DNA from: Loktanella sp. D2R18
Lineage (GTDB): Bacteria; Pseudomonadota; Alphaproteobacteria; Rhodobacterales; Rhodobacteraceae
Direction of reading: 5' to 3'
DNA: 64,000 bases
Assembly: GCF_003318235.1 (NCBI RefSeq)
Contig: NZ_QOCG01000009.1
Span: 245,383-309,382, forward strand
Position numbers and translations under genes: made by a program
The notes under the pieces: model-generated
Told to the model about the DNA's origin: nothing
Database searches by the model: none
Seen by the model: only the letters and a program-made list of their open reading frames with translations
Part shown: one piece after another, positions 1 to 8,821 of the stretch
Numbering within the stretch: position 1 is the first letter of the stretch
How the letters are laid out: each line of letters opens with the position of its first letter

Positions 1-784
1 AACCCGCCGCAATAACAGCACGTTTCGTCAATACAGTAATAAGGTGCGCGCGGTAATCGGAGCTGCCGTGGATATCACCCATCATACCTTCTGGTGGGAC
101 CGTCAGGCCGCCCAACGCCTGCGCCGAAAACGCTTGTGAAAGTGCCGTTTCGGCATCAAGCCAACGAAACACGCCTTCTTCTGATGCGCCGGTGACGGCG
201 ACCCGCACACCATCTACAAACTGTGCGACAAAGACGCCCACAAGCGCAAAGCGCGATGCGGGCTGTGCGAATTTCGCATAATGCGCGGCCTTTGGCATTG
301 GAAAGCGGACTTCGGTGATGATTTCACCCTCTTCAAGTGCGGTTTCGAACATCGCGAGGAAATAGTCATCCGCCGCAATCGCACGTGTGTTGGTCACGAT
401 GGTCGCACCAGAGCCAAGCGCCGCTGCTGGGTAACAGGCTGCGGGGTCATTATTGGCAAGCGACCCGCCAATTGTGCCGCGGTTGCGCACCGCTGGGTCG
501 CCGATATCCGCCGCGAGCGCGGCAAGTGCTGGGTATTGCGCAGTTTGCTTGGCCAGATTGGCATGGGTGACGCCCGCACCAACACAAATCTGCCCATCGC
601 GCACCGCGATTGATTGTAGCTCTTTAATTCCCGTTAAGCTAACCAGCACTTCGGGCATAGCAAGCCGCGCCTTGAGCGTCGGAATCAATGTTTGCCCCCC
701 TGCGAGCGGTTGCGCCTCTTCATTTTCAAGCGCCTCAACTGCGGCGTCGATTGTCAAAGGCGATGTAATTTCAAATGGATACAT
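1..784 (-). CDS. FAD-binding (medium) subunit of a molybdenum hydroxylase, CoxM/xanthine dehydrogenase family (partial)
   Basis: Translating the minus strand from the ATG at 784 gives about 261 residues open to the window edge. The protein begins MYPFEITSPLTIDAAVEAL and contains AGGQTLIPTLKARL and RNRGTIGGSLANNDPAA, the FAD-pyrophosphate-binding motifs of CoxM-type flavoproteins. The last visible residues (YRAHLITVLTKRAV) match the usual C-terminus of the family, so only a few residues are missing. This subunit passes electrons from the molybdenum subunit, through the [2Fe-2S] subunit, to FAD. It begins 9 bases after the [2Fe-2S] gene stops. The large Mo subunit would be expected just outside the window. 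The substrate (CO, a purine or another compound) cannot be told from this subunit. Confidence 0.88.
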   Translation of the reverse strand, partial: MYPFEITSPLTIDAAVEALENEEAQPLAGGQTLIPTLKARLAMPEVLVSLTGIKELQSIAVRDGQICVGAGVTHANLAKQTAQYPALAALAADIGDPAVRNRGTIGGSLANNDPAACYPAAALGSGATIVTNTRAIAADDYFLAMFETALEEGEIITEVRFPMPKAAHYAKFAQPASRFALVGVFVAQFVDGVRVAVTGASEEGVFRWLDAETALSQAFSAQALGGLTVPPEGMMGDIHGSSDYRAHLITVLTKRAVIAAG

Positions 785-793
785 ATTGCGCCC

Positions 794-1279
794 CTACTCT
801 GCCGCGATCAGCGCGACGTCTTGGCCAGAGGCCGAAAATACCGCTTTAACAATATTGTGGTAGCCCGTGCAGCGGCAAAAATTGCCTTCAAGATAGTTGC
901 GAATTTGGTCTTCGGTCGGTTTCGGATTGTCTTGCAACAAAGCAGCCGTCGCCATGATCATCCCCGGCGTACAGAAGCCGCATTGCAACCCGTGGTGCGT
1001 CTGAAACGCCTGCTGGATTGCATTCAATTGGCCACCCGCCGTGGCTTGGCCTTCAATAGTTGCAACCTCTGCATCCTGCGCTTCGCGCGCAAACATCGTG
1101 CAAGATTTCACCGCAAGTCCATTCACATGCACCAAACAGGCACCACATTGCGATGTATCGCAGCCGACATGGGTGCCTGTTAGACGCAAATCATTGCGTA
1201 GAAAGTCAACGAGCAATGTCGGATCCGCAACATCGCGGGTCATGGCTGTGCCATTCACGACCATAGAGATTTGTGTCAT
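794..1279 (-). CDS. [2Fe-2S] small subunit of a molybdenum hydroxylase, CoxS family
   Basis: This 161-residue protein has the two-cluster layout of the family. An N-terminal plant-ferredoxin-like domain carries [10 protein letters not shown] plus a later SC. A C-terminal four-helix domain carries QCGFCTPGM and, about 30 residues on, FCRCTGY. It carries electrons between the molybdopterin site and FAD. The ATG at 1279 was chosen because GGAGG lies 6 bases upstream; a longer frame from 1318 adds 13 residues unlike the family. It sits between xdhC and the FAD subunit, giving the order S-M, which differs from the classical coxMSL order. It is therefore safer to call it a molybdenum hydroxylase than a true CO dehydrogenase. 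Confidence 0.92.
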   Translation of the reverse strand: MTQISMVVNGTAMTRDVADPTLLVDFLRNDLRLTGTHVGCDTSQCGACLVHVNGLAVKSCTMFAREAQDAEVATIEGQATAGGQLNAIQQAFQTHHGLQCGFCTPGMIMATAALLQDNPKPTEDQIRNYLEGNFCRCTGYHNIVKAVFSASGQDVALIAAE

Positions 1280-1345
1280 CGTTTCCTCCGTCACGGAACT
1301 GCCTTTGATATGCGGCATGGTAGGCCTGCCGCCCTAGGTAAGCAA

Positions 1346-2320
1346 TCAGTCAGATTTGCGCAGTATTTGGGTGACCTGGGCCATGATACTGACCGCAATT
1401 TCAGCCGGTTGCCGCCCGCCCAGATCAAGCCCGATAGGCCCATAGATACGCGCAACCTGAGATTCCGAAAATCCGGCTTCAGCCAACCGTGCTACCCGTT
1501 TTGCATGGGTCCGCTTTGATCCGAGGCTGCCAATATAAAAGGCATCGCTGTCGAGCGCGGTGATCAAGGCAGGGTCGTCCAGCTTTGGGTCATGTGACAA
1601 TGTGACGACAGCGGTGCGCCGATCCAAGTTTAGCGCACGCAAAGCGGCATCTGGCCAATCATCAACCAGCGTGGTTTCCGGGAACCGCTTACCGGTGGCA
1701 AAAGCCGCGCGCGGGTCAACGACAACCGGCTGATAGCCGCAGCTGTGCGCCATAGCGACAAGGGGCTGCGCAATATGCACTGCCCCCACAATCACCAGAC
1801 GCAGCGGCGGGTTATGGATGGCGACAAATGTCCGCCCGTCCTCTGCGACGCCGGATCGATCCAGCCGGAATCGATCTGCATGATGCGGCAGGCCAACCAA
1901 CCTTGGCGCCGGCGTTTCAAGGTCTGTCACATAGGCGACGGGCTCGAATCTGGCGCGTAATGTGACCAAACGCTCAAGGAGCGCAATCGGAAGCACCGTA
2001 CCGACGGGTTCAACCAAAATGCGGATTTCGCCGCCGCAGGCCAACCCGACGGCAAAAGCATCATCATCACTGACCCCGAACGTCAGTACCCGTGGACGCC
2101 CGTCGATGATCGCCTCTTGGCTTTCGAGAATGACCGCGCCTTCAACACAGCCCCCCGAAACAGAGCCTTCCATCGCGCCGGACGCATCAATCACCAATTG
2201 GCTACCGACAGGGCGCGGTGCCGATCCCCATGTTTGCACGACCGTCGCAATTGCCACCCCACGTCCTTCGCGGTGCCATGCAAGCGCAAGCTTTGGAAAA
2301 TCCGTTATTGTTTCTGTCAT
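1346..2320 (-). CDS. xdhC: XdhC/CoxI family molybdoenzyme maturation factor
   Basis: A 324-residue cytoplasmic protein with both XdhC-family domains. The N-terminal XdhC/CoxI domain has GSVSGGCVEGAV (conserved Cys) around residues 50-65. The C-terminal Rossmann-like domain begins near LRLVIVGAVHIAQPL and includes YIGSLGSKRTHAKR. XdhC proteins bind molybdopterin cofactor, help its sulfuration and insert it into the large subunit of xanthine dehydrogenase-type enzymes. The start overlaps the stop of the DUF1203 gene (ATGA), implying translational coupling. The [2Fe-2S] subunit follows 66 bases downstream, so this is the maturation gene of the same operon. Confidence 0.9.
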   Translation of the reverse strand: MTETITDFPKLALAWHREGRGVAIATVVQTWGSAPRPVGSQLVIDASGAMEGSVSGGCVEGAVILESQEAIIDGRPRVLTFGVSDDDAFAVGLACGGEIRILVEPVGTVLPIALLERLVTLRARFEPVAYVTDLETPAPRLVGLPHHADRFRLDRSGVAEDGRTFVAIHNPPLRLVIVGAVHIAQPLVAMAHSCGYQPVVVDPRAAFATGKRFPETTLVDDWPDAALRALNLDRRTAVVTLSHDPKLDDPALITALDSDAFYIGSLGSKRTHAKRVARLAEAGFSESQVARIYGPIGLDLGGRQPAEIAVSIMAQVTQILRKSD

Positions 2321-2787
2321 ATGCTCCGGGTGACCCTTGTTAAGAAACAGTTGTTTGAGGCCGAGCGTATATCGACAAATGCGACCTCGGGACGATCAAA
2401 CAAGTCTTTGGCATATTGTGCAACGGCGGAAGCTTTGGTGATCTGCCCAGTCCCATAGATAATGCGGTGATCCGCACAATACCCTTTCAATAAAAATTGG
2501 GAAGAATTGCGCAAGATTGGCGGCGTCATATCACCACAGAACGGCGTACAGTCATCTGCGCAAAGAAATATCGGACCCGTTTCTGCATAGGGCTGTAGAT
2601 TCGGAAACGGGCGCGCCGCGCAAATCAACATTTCCGCCCCTTTGGGCACATTGTTCAGACAACAACGACAAGGTGTGCCGGACCCCGCGGAAATCACCCG
2701 CTCGGGCACGTGGCCATAGGCATCGGCACCACCCGCACGCAGGCTTGCAACCGTTTTCTTATCGTAGGATGTATAGATAATCGTCAT
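2317..2787 (-). CDS. DUF1203 family protein
   Basis: A 156-residue protein resembling DUF1203 proteins: a conserved CRCCL segment early on, then a central stretch around ETGPIFLCADDCTPF. Its function is unknown. The ATG at 2787 has AAGGAA about 7 bases upstream; a further in-frame ATG at 2805 lacks this. It is the first gene of the molybdenum hydroxylase operon seen here, and its stop overlaps the xdhC start. Several cysteines (CRCC, FLCADDC) could bind a metal, but that is inference only. Confidence 0.75.
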   Translation of the reverse strand: MTIIYTSYDKKTVASLRAGGADAYGHVPERVISAGSGTPCRCCLNNVPKGAEMLICAARPFPNLQPYAETGPIFLCADDCTPFCGDMTPPILRNSSQFLLKGYCADHRIIYGTGQITKASAVAQYAKDLFDRPEVAFVDIRSASNNCFLTRVTRSI

Positions 2788-3045
2788 TGGTATTTCCTTT
2801 TTCAATGTCAGAAATACATTCGTTCACAATGAGATAGTGATCGACCCGAATGTTGCGGGTTTTGAAACCCCAATACCCCACGACGAAACTTCACAAAAAT
2901 ACGGGTATCTGCCGCTAACCCGGCCAATTATGCAGAGGGTGTCACGTAAATTTGCCATATTGCGGGGCTAGTTTTATGCGGTACCGCCCGGTTTTCACCC
3001 GCGCAAGTTTACGATGCATGCCCGTCTTGGGCAGAAGGACACAAT

Positions 3046-3975
3046 ATGGACGACAAGCAACTCACGTTTGAAACGCACCTCACAAATACGAGCCAAAACG
3101 CTTGGCTAGGCCAAATCGATGATATCTGTGAAGATTTTGGCTTTTTTGAACAGCTTGGCGCGCGACATTGCGCAGGTTTCCTAGAAGCTGGAAATAACTT
3201 ACTTGTCACATTTGAAAATGTCCCAGATGTCCGTGCCAATAATGCCATGTCAGAACCACGCGGGTTTTCTTATGCGCGCCACGACGGATGGTCGCATTTG
3301 GCGATTCTCGCATATGAAGAAAGCTGGTTTCGTGACGAATACGTCTACGATTTTTTTGACCGTCTGACCGATGACGCGTTTTTTGACGATTTCGAAAACA
3401 TCGTCTTTTACGGCGCTAACGGTGGCGCATACGCGGCGGCCGCATTTTCTGTTGCTGCCCCTGGGGCGACAGTCGTCGCGCTCCGCCCGCAAGCCACACT
3501 TGACGCGGCAAGCGCCGGCTGGGACACAAGATATCGAAAACATCGGCGGATGGATTTTACTGGGCGCTACGGGTACGCCCCGGATATGATCGATGCCGCA
3601 CGCGATGTCTTTGTTGCGTTTGACCCGTACCTGCGGCTTGACGCTAGCCATGCGGCGCTGTTTCGCAAACCCCATGTGACCCTGATCCGCTGCCCCTTAA
3701 TGGGCGCCAACCTTGACCATACGTTTGACCGTTTTGTCATCGGTGACGTCATACTGAAACTGGCCATGTCTGGCGGGTTGGACAAAAAGCGTTTTACGCA
3801 GCTTTTGCGGGCACGCCGGTATGACGACAAATACGCCATTAACCTTATCATAAAGTTGCTTCGACACGGTCACCCGCGCCTTGCTATCACGATCTGCGAA
3901 TACAAGCGCCAGCGGAGCGCGACCCCCTACTTTACGAAAACGCTCGATGCGCTTTCACTTAAGAAGTCAGCTTAA
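3046..3975 (+). CDS. Conserved hypothetical protein, possible alpha/beta-hydrolase-like fold
   Basis: A 309-residue cytoplasmic protein with no signal peptide or membrane segment. Around residues 120-140 it reads NIVFYGANGGAYAAAAF, the position and form of a nucleophile elbow (GxSxG), but with Asn in place of Ser. A VVALRPQATLD strand-turn follows, as in alpha/beta hydrolases. I cannot assign a reaction. The gene stands alone, with a 258-base AT-rich upstream gap that probably holds its promoter. Its TAA overlaps the stop of the convergent DUF1127 gene by four bases. Homologues in roseobacters are often given unrelated enzyme names; nothing here supports those. Confidence 0.7.
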   Translation: MDDKQLTFETHLTNTSQNAWLGQIDDICEDFGFFEQLGARHCAGFLEAGNNLLVTFENVPDVRANNAMSEPRGFSYARHDGWSHLAILAYEESWFRDEYVYDFFDRLTDDAFFDDFENIVFYGANGGAYAAAAFSVAAPGATVVALRPQATLDAASAGWDTRYRKHRRMDFTGRYGYAPDMIDAARDVFVAFDPYLRLDASHAALFRKPHVTLIRCPLMGANLDHTFDRFVIGDVILKLAMSGGLDKKRFTQLLRARRYDDKYAINLIIKLLRHGHPRLAITICEYKRQRSATPYFTKTLDALSLKKSA

Positions 3976-4193
3976 AGACCGTAAACGTCGCGGAATACGT
4001 GGCGAATGATATCATCGCGTTTGATGCCCATTTCAGCAAGCTCAGCGTCGCTCAGTGCTTCGAGGCGGCGTACTTCTGGGCTGCGGTCTTGAGCGTCCAT
4101 GATACGTGTCATCGCCGCGACAAAGCCTGCGCCGATCTTGGACAAGATGCCAGGTTGTGATTGGGCAGAAGCGGTATCAGTAAAAAAAGCCAT
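3972..4193 (-). CDS. DUF1127 small protein
   Basis: A 73-residue basic protein ending in the DUF1127 signature: EVRRLEALSDAELAEMGIKR followed by DDIIRHVFRD. Small DUF1127 proteins of alphaproteobacteria bind RNA or influence sRNA-controlled phosphate and carbon metabolism; that role is known for relatives, not shown here. GGAAC precedes the ATG. The gene converges on the preceding hypothetical gene with overlapping stops. Confidence 0.85.
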   Translation of the reverse strand: MAFFTDTASAQSQPGILSKIGAGFVAAMTRIMDAQDRSPEVRRLEALSDAELAEMGIKRDDIIRHVFRDVYGL

Positions 4194-4299
4194 GTGATGT
4201 TCCTATCGGATGCATATTTCTTATGCACCCAATATACGTCACATTTATTGACCTAAAACTGCTAATGCTGCATTGCCGCATTGCGCCTGCCGCATAGCG

Positions 4300-4584
4300 T
4301 CATTCGGCGGCGTTGCGTTCAGCGATTAGCTTTTTGATCGCAGCAACGATGCGCACACCAAAATACCCCAAACTACCACCGGCGACGATCCAAAACGCTG
4401 TGCCACTATATAATATCGCAGAGGCAATCCCTGCGGCCAGCATTGCGACCATAAACGCAACCAACCGCTTTTCAGTCTCCGCAATTGGAATATGCGCGGT
4501 GATTCCCTTGAGCAAAGGTGCAATCAATGGTTCGATGTGAGGTGTCGCAAACCCCAGTCCTGCAGCAATTAGAAAACCGAACAT
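4300..4584 (-). CDS. Small two-helix membrane protein
   Basis: A 94-residue protein with an N-terminal hydrophobic stretch (MFGFLIAAGLGFATPH) and a longer hydrophobic region (AFMVAMLAAGIASAILYS to GSLGYFGVRIVAAI), then a charged tail (KKLIAERNAAE). The topology, probably two or three helices, suggests an inner-membrane protein. No family was recognised. GGAGAG lies upstream of the ATG. It stands between the DUF1127 gene and the oppositely oriented pyrC. Confidence 0.6.
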   Translation of the reverse strand: MFGFLIAAGLGFATPHIEPLIAPLLKGITAHIPIAETEKRLVAFMVAMLAAGIASAILYSGTAFWIVAGGSLGYFGVRIVAAIKKLIAERNAAE

Positions 4585-4702
4585 ATGGTCTCTCCATTTC
4601 TTCCAAAAAAGTTAACGACTTATAGCAGCAACTACAGATCCGTCCACAAGGACAATCACTTCACCACTGGCCTTGATCCGCACAACGGTGTAACCCAGCA
4701 CC

Positions 4703-5755
4703 ATGCCTGATAAAGACCTTACATCCCTGACGATCCGCCGCCCCGATGATTGGCATCTGCACCTGCGCGATGGCAATATGCTGCGCGCCGTGCTGCCAGA
4801 AACCGCCCGCCATTTTGGCCGCGCGATCATTATGCCCAACCTTGTGCCGCCGGTTGTGACCGCCGCGCAGGCCAGCGCCTACCGTGACCGGATCATGGCC
4901 GCTCTGCCCAACGACATGGTGTTTGAGCCGCTAATGACGCTTTATCTGACGGAAACCACGGACCCTGCTGATGTGCGGGCAGCATTTGAAAACGGGATCG
5001 CGACGGCTGTGAAGCTCTACCCCGCTGGTGCCACCACAAATTCGGCCTCTGGTGTGCGCGACTTTGAAAAAGTGCGCCCTGTACTCGAGACAATGGCCGA
5101 GATTGGGATGCCGCTTTGCGTCCACGGTGAAGTCACTGATAGCGAAATTGATATTTTTGACCGCGAAGCCGTGTTCATTGATAAGGTGCTTAAGCCCCTG
5201 CGCAAAAAGGTCCCTGACCTAAAAGTCGTAATGGAACATGTCACGACCGAAGACGCGGTGGATTATGTCCGCGACAACCCCAAGAACCTTGCCGCGACGA
5301 TCACGACCCACCACCTGATTATCAACCGCAACCATATGTTGGTTGGCGGGATCAAGCCGCATTACTACTGTTTGCCCGTCGCTAAACGCGAAGCGCACCG
5401 TGTCGCATTGGTGCAAGCCGCCGTCTCTGGCGACAAGCGGTTCTTTTTGGGCACCGATAGCGCGCCACACACGGACCCGAACAAACTGCAAGCCTGCGGC
5501 TGCGCGGGCGTATTTTCGGCGACCAACACCATGTCGTGCCTTGCCGAAGTTTTTGACGCCGCGGGCCAGTTGAAAAAACTCGAAGCCTTTGCCTCTCTGA
5601 ACGGTCCTCGCTTTTATGGACGACCAGCCAGCGAAGAAACGATCACTTTGCACAAAGGCGATCCGGTGCAATACCCGACCCAAATTGATACAGATGACGG
5701 TCCTGTCACCGTGTTTGATCCCGGGTTTGACCTGCACTGGCATGTCGAAAGCTAA
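4703..5755 (+). CDS. pyrC: Dihydroorotase
   Basis: A 350-residue type II (E. coli-like, about 348 aa) dihydroorotase, which interconverts N-carbamoyl-aspartate and dihydroorotate in pyrimidine synthesis. The first zinc site is the HLH of [10 protein letters not shown]. The carbamylated lysine lies in [16 protein letters not shown]. Later metal and substrate residues are in EHVTTED, THHL and GTDSAPHT. pyrE follows 52 bases downstream on the same strand, forming a pyrimidine pair. The chosen ATG is the first in frame before the conserved N-terminus. Confidence 0.97.
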   Translation: MPDKDLTSLTIRRPDDWHLHLRDGNMLRAVLPETARHFGRAIIMPNLVPPVVTAAQASAYRDRIMAALPNDMVFEPLMTLYLTETTDPADVRAAFENGIATAVKLYPAGATTNSASGVRDFEKVRPVLETMAEIGMPLCVHGEVTDSEIDIFDREAVFIDKVLKPLRKKVPDLKVVMEHVTTEDAVDYVRDNPKNLAATITTHHLIINRNHMLVGGIKPHYYCLPVAKREAHRVALVQAAVSGDKRFFLGTDSAPHTDPNKLQACGCAGVFSATNTMSCLAEVFDAAGQLKKLEAFASLNGPRFYGRPASEETITLHKGDPVQYPTQIDTDDGPVTVFDPGFDLHWHVES

Positions 5756-5807
5756 AACTACCGCCCCATTGGGGTATTTTGAGAACAAGAAACAATAGGT
5801 CTGCGCC

Positions 5808-6476
5808 ATGATCCCGACTTCCTTCCCGACCAAAGAAGAAATCGCACGTTTATCAGCGGGTATGTTGATCGAGATTGGCGCGATTGATTTTAACGCGACT
5901 GAGCCGTTCACCCATGCATCCGGTAAACAGGCCCCTACTTATGTCGATTGCCGCAAGCTAATTTCGTACCCGCGTATCCGTTCCACATTGATGGATTTTC
6001 TATCTGTCACGATCATGCGCGAAGCCGGGTTCGAAGCGTTTGATAATGTCGCAGGTGGCGAAACGGCAGGCATTCCGTTTAGTGCCCTTGTCGCCGAACG
6101 GCTGGCCCTGCCGATGACATATGTGCGCAAAAAACCCAAAGGCTACGGGCGTAACGCCCGGATCGAGGGTGTCATGACCGAAGGCCAACGCGTCTTGTTG
6201 GTCGAAGATTTGACCACCGATGGCGGATCAAAATTGTCGTTTGTCGACGCAATTCGCGACACAGGCGCGACCTGTAACGCGACCGCCGTGATTTTCTATT
6301 ACGGCATTTTCGACGGTGTTGAAAAAAACTTGGGTGATCACGGGGTGCAATTGATCAGCCTATGCACATGGTGGGATGTCTTGGCAGAAGCCAAAGTCCG
6401 TGGGGCATATGATACCGCGACCCTGGAAACTGTCGAAGCTTATCTGCGCGACCCAGCCGGTTGGAAACCTGCATAA
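5808..6476 (+). CDS. pyrE: Orotate phosphoribosyltransferase
   Basis: A 222-residue enzyme that joins orotate and PRPP to make orotidine monophosphate. The PRPP-binding loop [14 protein letters not shown] is near residues 128-141, and the catalytic loop [14 protein letters not shown] is near residue 105. It is the alphaproteobacterial form, slightly longer than E. coli PyrE (213 aa). It sits directly downstream of pyrC. The stop is followed by an inverted pair of DnaA-box-like nonamers before dnaB. Confidence 0.97.
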   Translation: MIPTSFPTKEEIARLSAGMLIEIGAIDFNATEPFTHASGKQAPTYVDCRKLISYPRIRSTLMDFLSVTIMREAGFEAFDNVAGGETAGIPFSALVAERLALPMTYVRKKPKGYGRNARIEGVMTEGQRVLLVEDLTTDGGSKLSFVDAIRDTGATCNATAVIFYYGIFDGVEKNLGDHGVQLISLCTWWDVLAEAKVRGAYDTATLETVEAYLRDPAGWKPA

Positions 6477-6479
6477 AAC

Positions 6480-6500
6480 TTATCCACAGCCTGTGGGTAA
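6480..6500. promoter_or_regulatory. Inverted DnaA-box pair, or pyrE terminator hairpin
   Basis: TTATCCACA (6480-6488), a consensus DnaA box, is followed after GCC by TGTGGGTAA (6492-6500), the reverse complement of the near-consensus TTACCCACA. It lies three bases past the pyrE stop and about 170 bases before dnaB. The same bases can fold into a hairpin with a 3-nt loop, so it could instead, or also, help end pyrE transcription; no T-run follows. Confidence 0.5.
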
Positions 6501-6666
6501 GTCATGCTATTTGTAGCGGCAGCTCAGAATACTGCCCCTACATTTTGCAGATTCTATGTACCACCCCCTGCCCGCGCCAAGTTATCCCAATCGTTCCACA
6601 GAATCTGCGCTATGTACAAACGCACACCCCTGTTAGAAGCCCATGATGAATTGCTGAAAGTCGACA

Positions 6667-8154
6667 ATGAACGAGATTACAACATTCAATGCGACTGGCG
6701 TGGAAGAAACCACACAAGAGCTAATGCCCCACTCAACCGAGGCTGAACAACAGCTTTTGGGTGCGATCCTGACCAATAACGACATTTTTGACCGGGTTGC
6801 ATCGGTTGTTGGGCCACAGCACTTCTACGACCCGGTACACGCGCGTATCTTTGAAACTGCTGCCGCACGGATTGCAAAGAACGCATTGGCGAGCCCCGTG
6901 ACGCTTAAGGCATTTCTAGAGGGTGATGAGGGGCTAAAGGAACTCGGGGGGCCTGCCTATCTGGCGCGCCTTGCGGGCGCCGCGATTTCTGCCTTTGCGG
7001 CACGTGACTATGCCCAGATGATCTATGATTTCTCTGTGCGCCGCGAATTGATCAAAGTGGGCCGCGATATTTCGGACAAGGCCACCCGTGTCTCGGTCGA
7101 TTCAGAACCCAAAGAACAAATCGTCGAAGCCGAACAAGCGCTATATAATTTGGCCGAACAAGGCAGCTCTGACAGCGGCTTCCAGTCGTTCCTACGCGCA
7201 GTCACCGAGGCCGTGAATGTTGCCAATACCGCCTACCAACGCGAAGGCGGATTGGCCGGGATTTCAACCGGACTGATTGATTTGGACGGAAAGTTAGGGG
7301 GCTTGCACAAATCTGACCTTCTGATCCTTGCGGGGCGTCCATCAATGGGGAAAACATCGCTGGCCACCAATATCGCCTATAACGTCGCCAAAGCTTACCA
7401 AAAGGGCAAACTGTCCGATGGGTCCGAAGGTGCAGTAGATGGCGGCGTTGTCGGATTCTTTTCACTGGAGATGAGCGCCGAGCAACTTGCGGGCCGTATT
7501 CTGGCCGAAGCGTCGGAGATTTCGTCGCATAAAATCCGCCAAGGTGACATGACCGAAGGCGAATTCCGCCGCTTTGTGGACGCGGCCAAGAACCTTGAAT
7601 CCTGTCCGCTGTTTATTGACGACACCGCCGCGATTCCAATTTCACAGCTCTCTGCGCGTGCTAGGCGTTTGAAACGGACGCATGGGCTTGATTTGTTGAT
7701 CGTTGACTATTTGCAGCTTGTACGTGGGACCTCTGAAAACCGGGTGCAGGAGATCGGTGAAATCTCAATGGGCCTGAAAGCCATCGCCAAGGAATTAAAC
7801 ATCCCTGTGATCGCCCTGTCACAGCTATCGCGTCAGGTCGAAAACCGCGAAGATAAGCGCCCGCAGTTATCGGATTTGCGTGAATCTGGATCGATCGAGC
7901 AAGATGCCGATGTGGTTATGTTCGTTTACCGTGGCGAATATTACGTTGAGCGTGAAAAGCCTGATGATTCCAACATGGAAGCCATCGCCGCTTGGCAAGA
8001 AAAAATGTCGAGCCTGCACGCCAAAGCCGAAGTCATCGTCGGCAAACAACGTCACGGCCCGATTGGCACGATTGAACTGTCGTTCACCGCCGAATTCACC
8101 CGCTTTGGCGATCTGGTGAAACCATGGCAAAGCGGCGCGATTGAGGAATATTGA
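6667..8154 (+). CDS. dnaB: Replicative DNA helicase DnaB
   Basis: A 495-residue hexameric 5'-3' replication-fork helicase. The N-terminal DnaB domain (about residues 22-125) begins PHSTEAEQQLLGAIL. The C-terminal RecA-like domain holds Walker A GRPSMGKTS, Walker B LLIVDYLQL, an H3-like region around IPVIALSQLSRQVE, and the arginine-finger segment SDLRESGSIEQDADVVMF. An insertion near residues 245-260 (QKGKLSDGSEGAVDG) and another near 430-450 make it somewhat longer than E. coli DnaB, as is common in alphaproteobacteria. The ATG at 6667 was chosen as the first start before the conserved region. It lies downstream of pyrCE and the DnaA-box-like pair. Confidence 0.97.
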   Translation: MNEITTFNATGVEETTQELMPHSTEAEQQLLGAILTNNDIFDRVASVVGPQHFYDPVHARIFETAAARIAKNALASPVTLKAFLEGDEGLKELGGPAYLARLAGAAISAFAARDYAQMIYDFSVRRELIKVGRDISDKATRVSVDSEPKEQIVEAEQALYNLAEQGSSDSGFQSFLRAVTEAVNVANTAYQREGGLAGISTGLIDLDGKLGGLHKSDLLILAGRPSMGKTSLATNIAYNVAKAYQKGKLSDGSEGAVDGGVVGFFSLEMSAEQLAGRILAEASEISSHKIRQGDMTEGEFRRFVDAAKNLESCPLFIDDTAAIPISQLSARARRLKRTHGLDLLIVDYLQLVRGTSENRVQEIGEISMGLKAIAKELNIPVIALSQLSRQVENREDKRPQLSDLRESGSIEQDADVVMFVYRGEYYVEREKPDDSNMEAIAAWQEKMSSLHAKAEVIVGKQRHGPIGTIELSFTAEFTRFGDLVKPWQSGAIEEY

Positions 8155-8245
8155 GCGAATAAGTAGTTGCCCAAGAATGGTGAGACCAATACCCTTTGAG
8201 CGAGAAGATAGATTTTACACAACCTGACGTGTTGCATGGGCACAT

Positions 8246-8644
8246 ATGAAAAATACTGTTGAAACACGCCTCTCTTTGGCAACGCGGGTAGAACGACACC
8301 GCAAACAGACTAAATACCGGCTTGTAGCAGCTGTCGTGCTGGGAGGCTTGATTGGGTATCATTCCAGCCCATTCTTCGAAAATCTGTTGATCTCGGACCC
8401 GGATCACCCCGGCTTTCCTTTGAATTCATGGGAAGGGATGCGTGAAATGGTCATTGCGATCTTGACCGTTCACGGCATTTTCATATGGCCTGTTGTATTA
8501 CTTGTCATCGACAATTTCATCGTTCGCCGCAGCGGTGCCAAGCTTGCGGCGGAAGTTGCACTCGCGGACACTCAAGCACAACTTGAACGTGCTGCAGAAA
8601 CCCAACGCAGAATAGCCGAGGCGAAAGAACGTGGTTTGATATAG
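8246..8644 (+). CDS. Hypothetical membrane protein with C-terminal coiled coil
   Basis: A 132-residue protein. A basic N-terminus is followed by a hydrophobic segment (LVAAVVLGGLIGYHS, about residues 27-42), a periplasmic loop, a second hydrophobic segment (IAILTVHGIFIWPVVLLVID) and a charged heptad-like tail (AKLAAEVALADTQAQL and on). Two transmembrane helices and a cytoplasmic coiled coil are likely. No family was recognised. It stands alone between dnaB and alr. Confidence 0.6.
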   Translation: MKNTVETRLSLATRVERHRKQTKYRLVAAVVLGGLIGYHSSPFFENLLISDPDHPGFPLNSWEGMREMVIAILTVHGIFIWPVVLLVIDNFIVRRSGAKLAAEVALADTQAQLERAAETQRRIAEAKERGLI

Positions 8645-8821
8645 GCGCGGGAAAACCTACTGATTGGTTAACCCCCGATCCCACCCCGCACTGTCTTTAA
8701 AGAAGCAAGTTTCCGCCGAAATTCACCAGCGTAACCTGAAAAACACAAATCATCTCGGTTGTGGCCGACGGCGCGGTTGTTCCCTCTTGCCGGACCGTGC
8801 GCCCCCTGCCAAAAGGTCGTT

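Noticed and set aside
1..2787. Naming the first operon a true CO dehydrogenase (cox)
   Set aside because: The large subunit with its active-site loop is outside the window, and the subunit order differs from coxMSL.
4612..4703. Short minus-strand frame ending the pyrC upstream region ([18 protein letters not shown])
   Set aside because: It is about 30 residues, starts inside pyrC on the opposite strand, and has no ribosome site; it may be chance or a decayed gene end.
5219..5911. Long minus-strand frame across pyrC and the start of pyrE
   Set aside because: It is the reverse-strand shadow of pyrC, whose catalytic motifs are clear on the plus strand.
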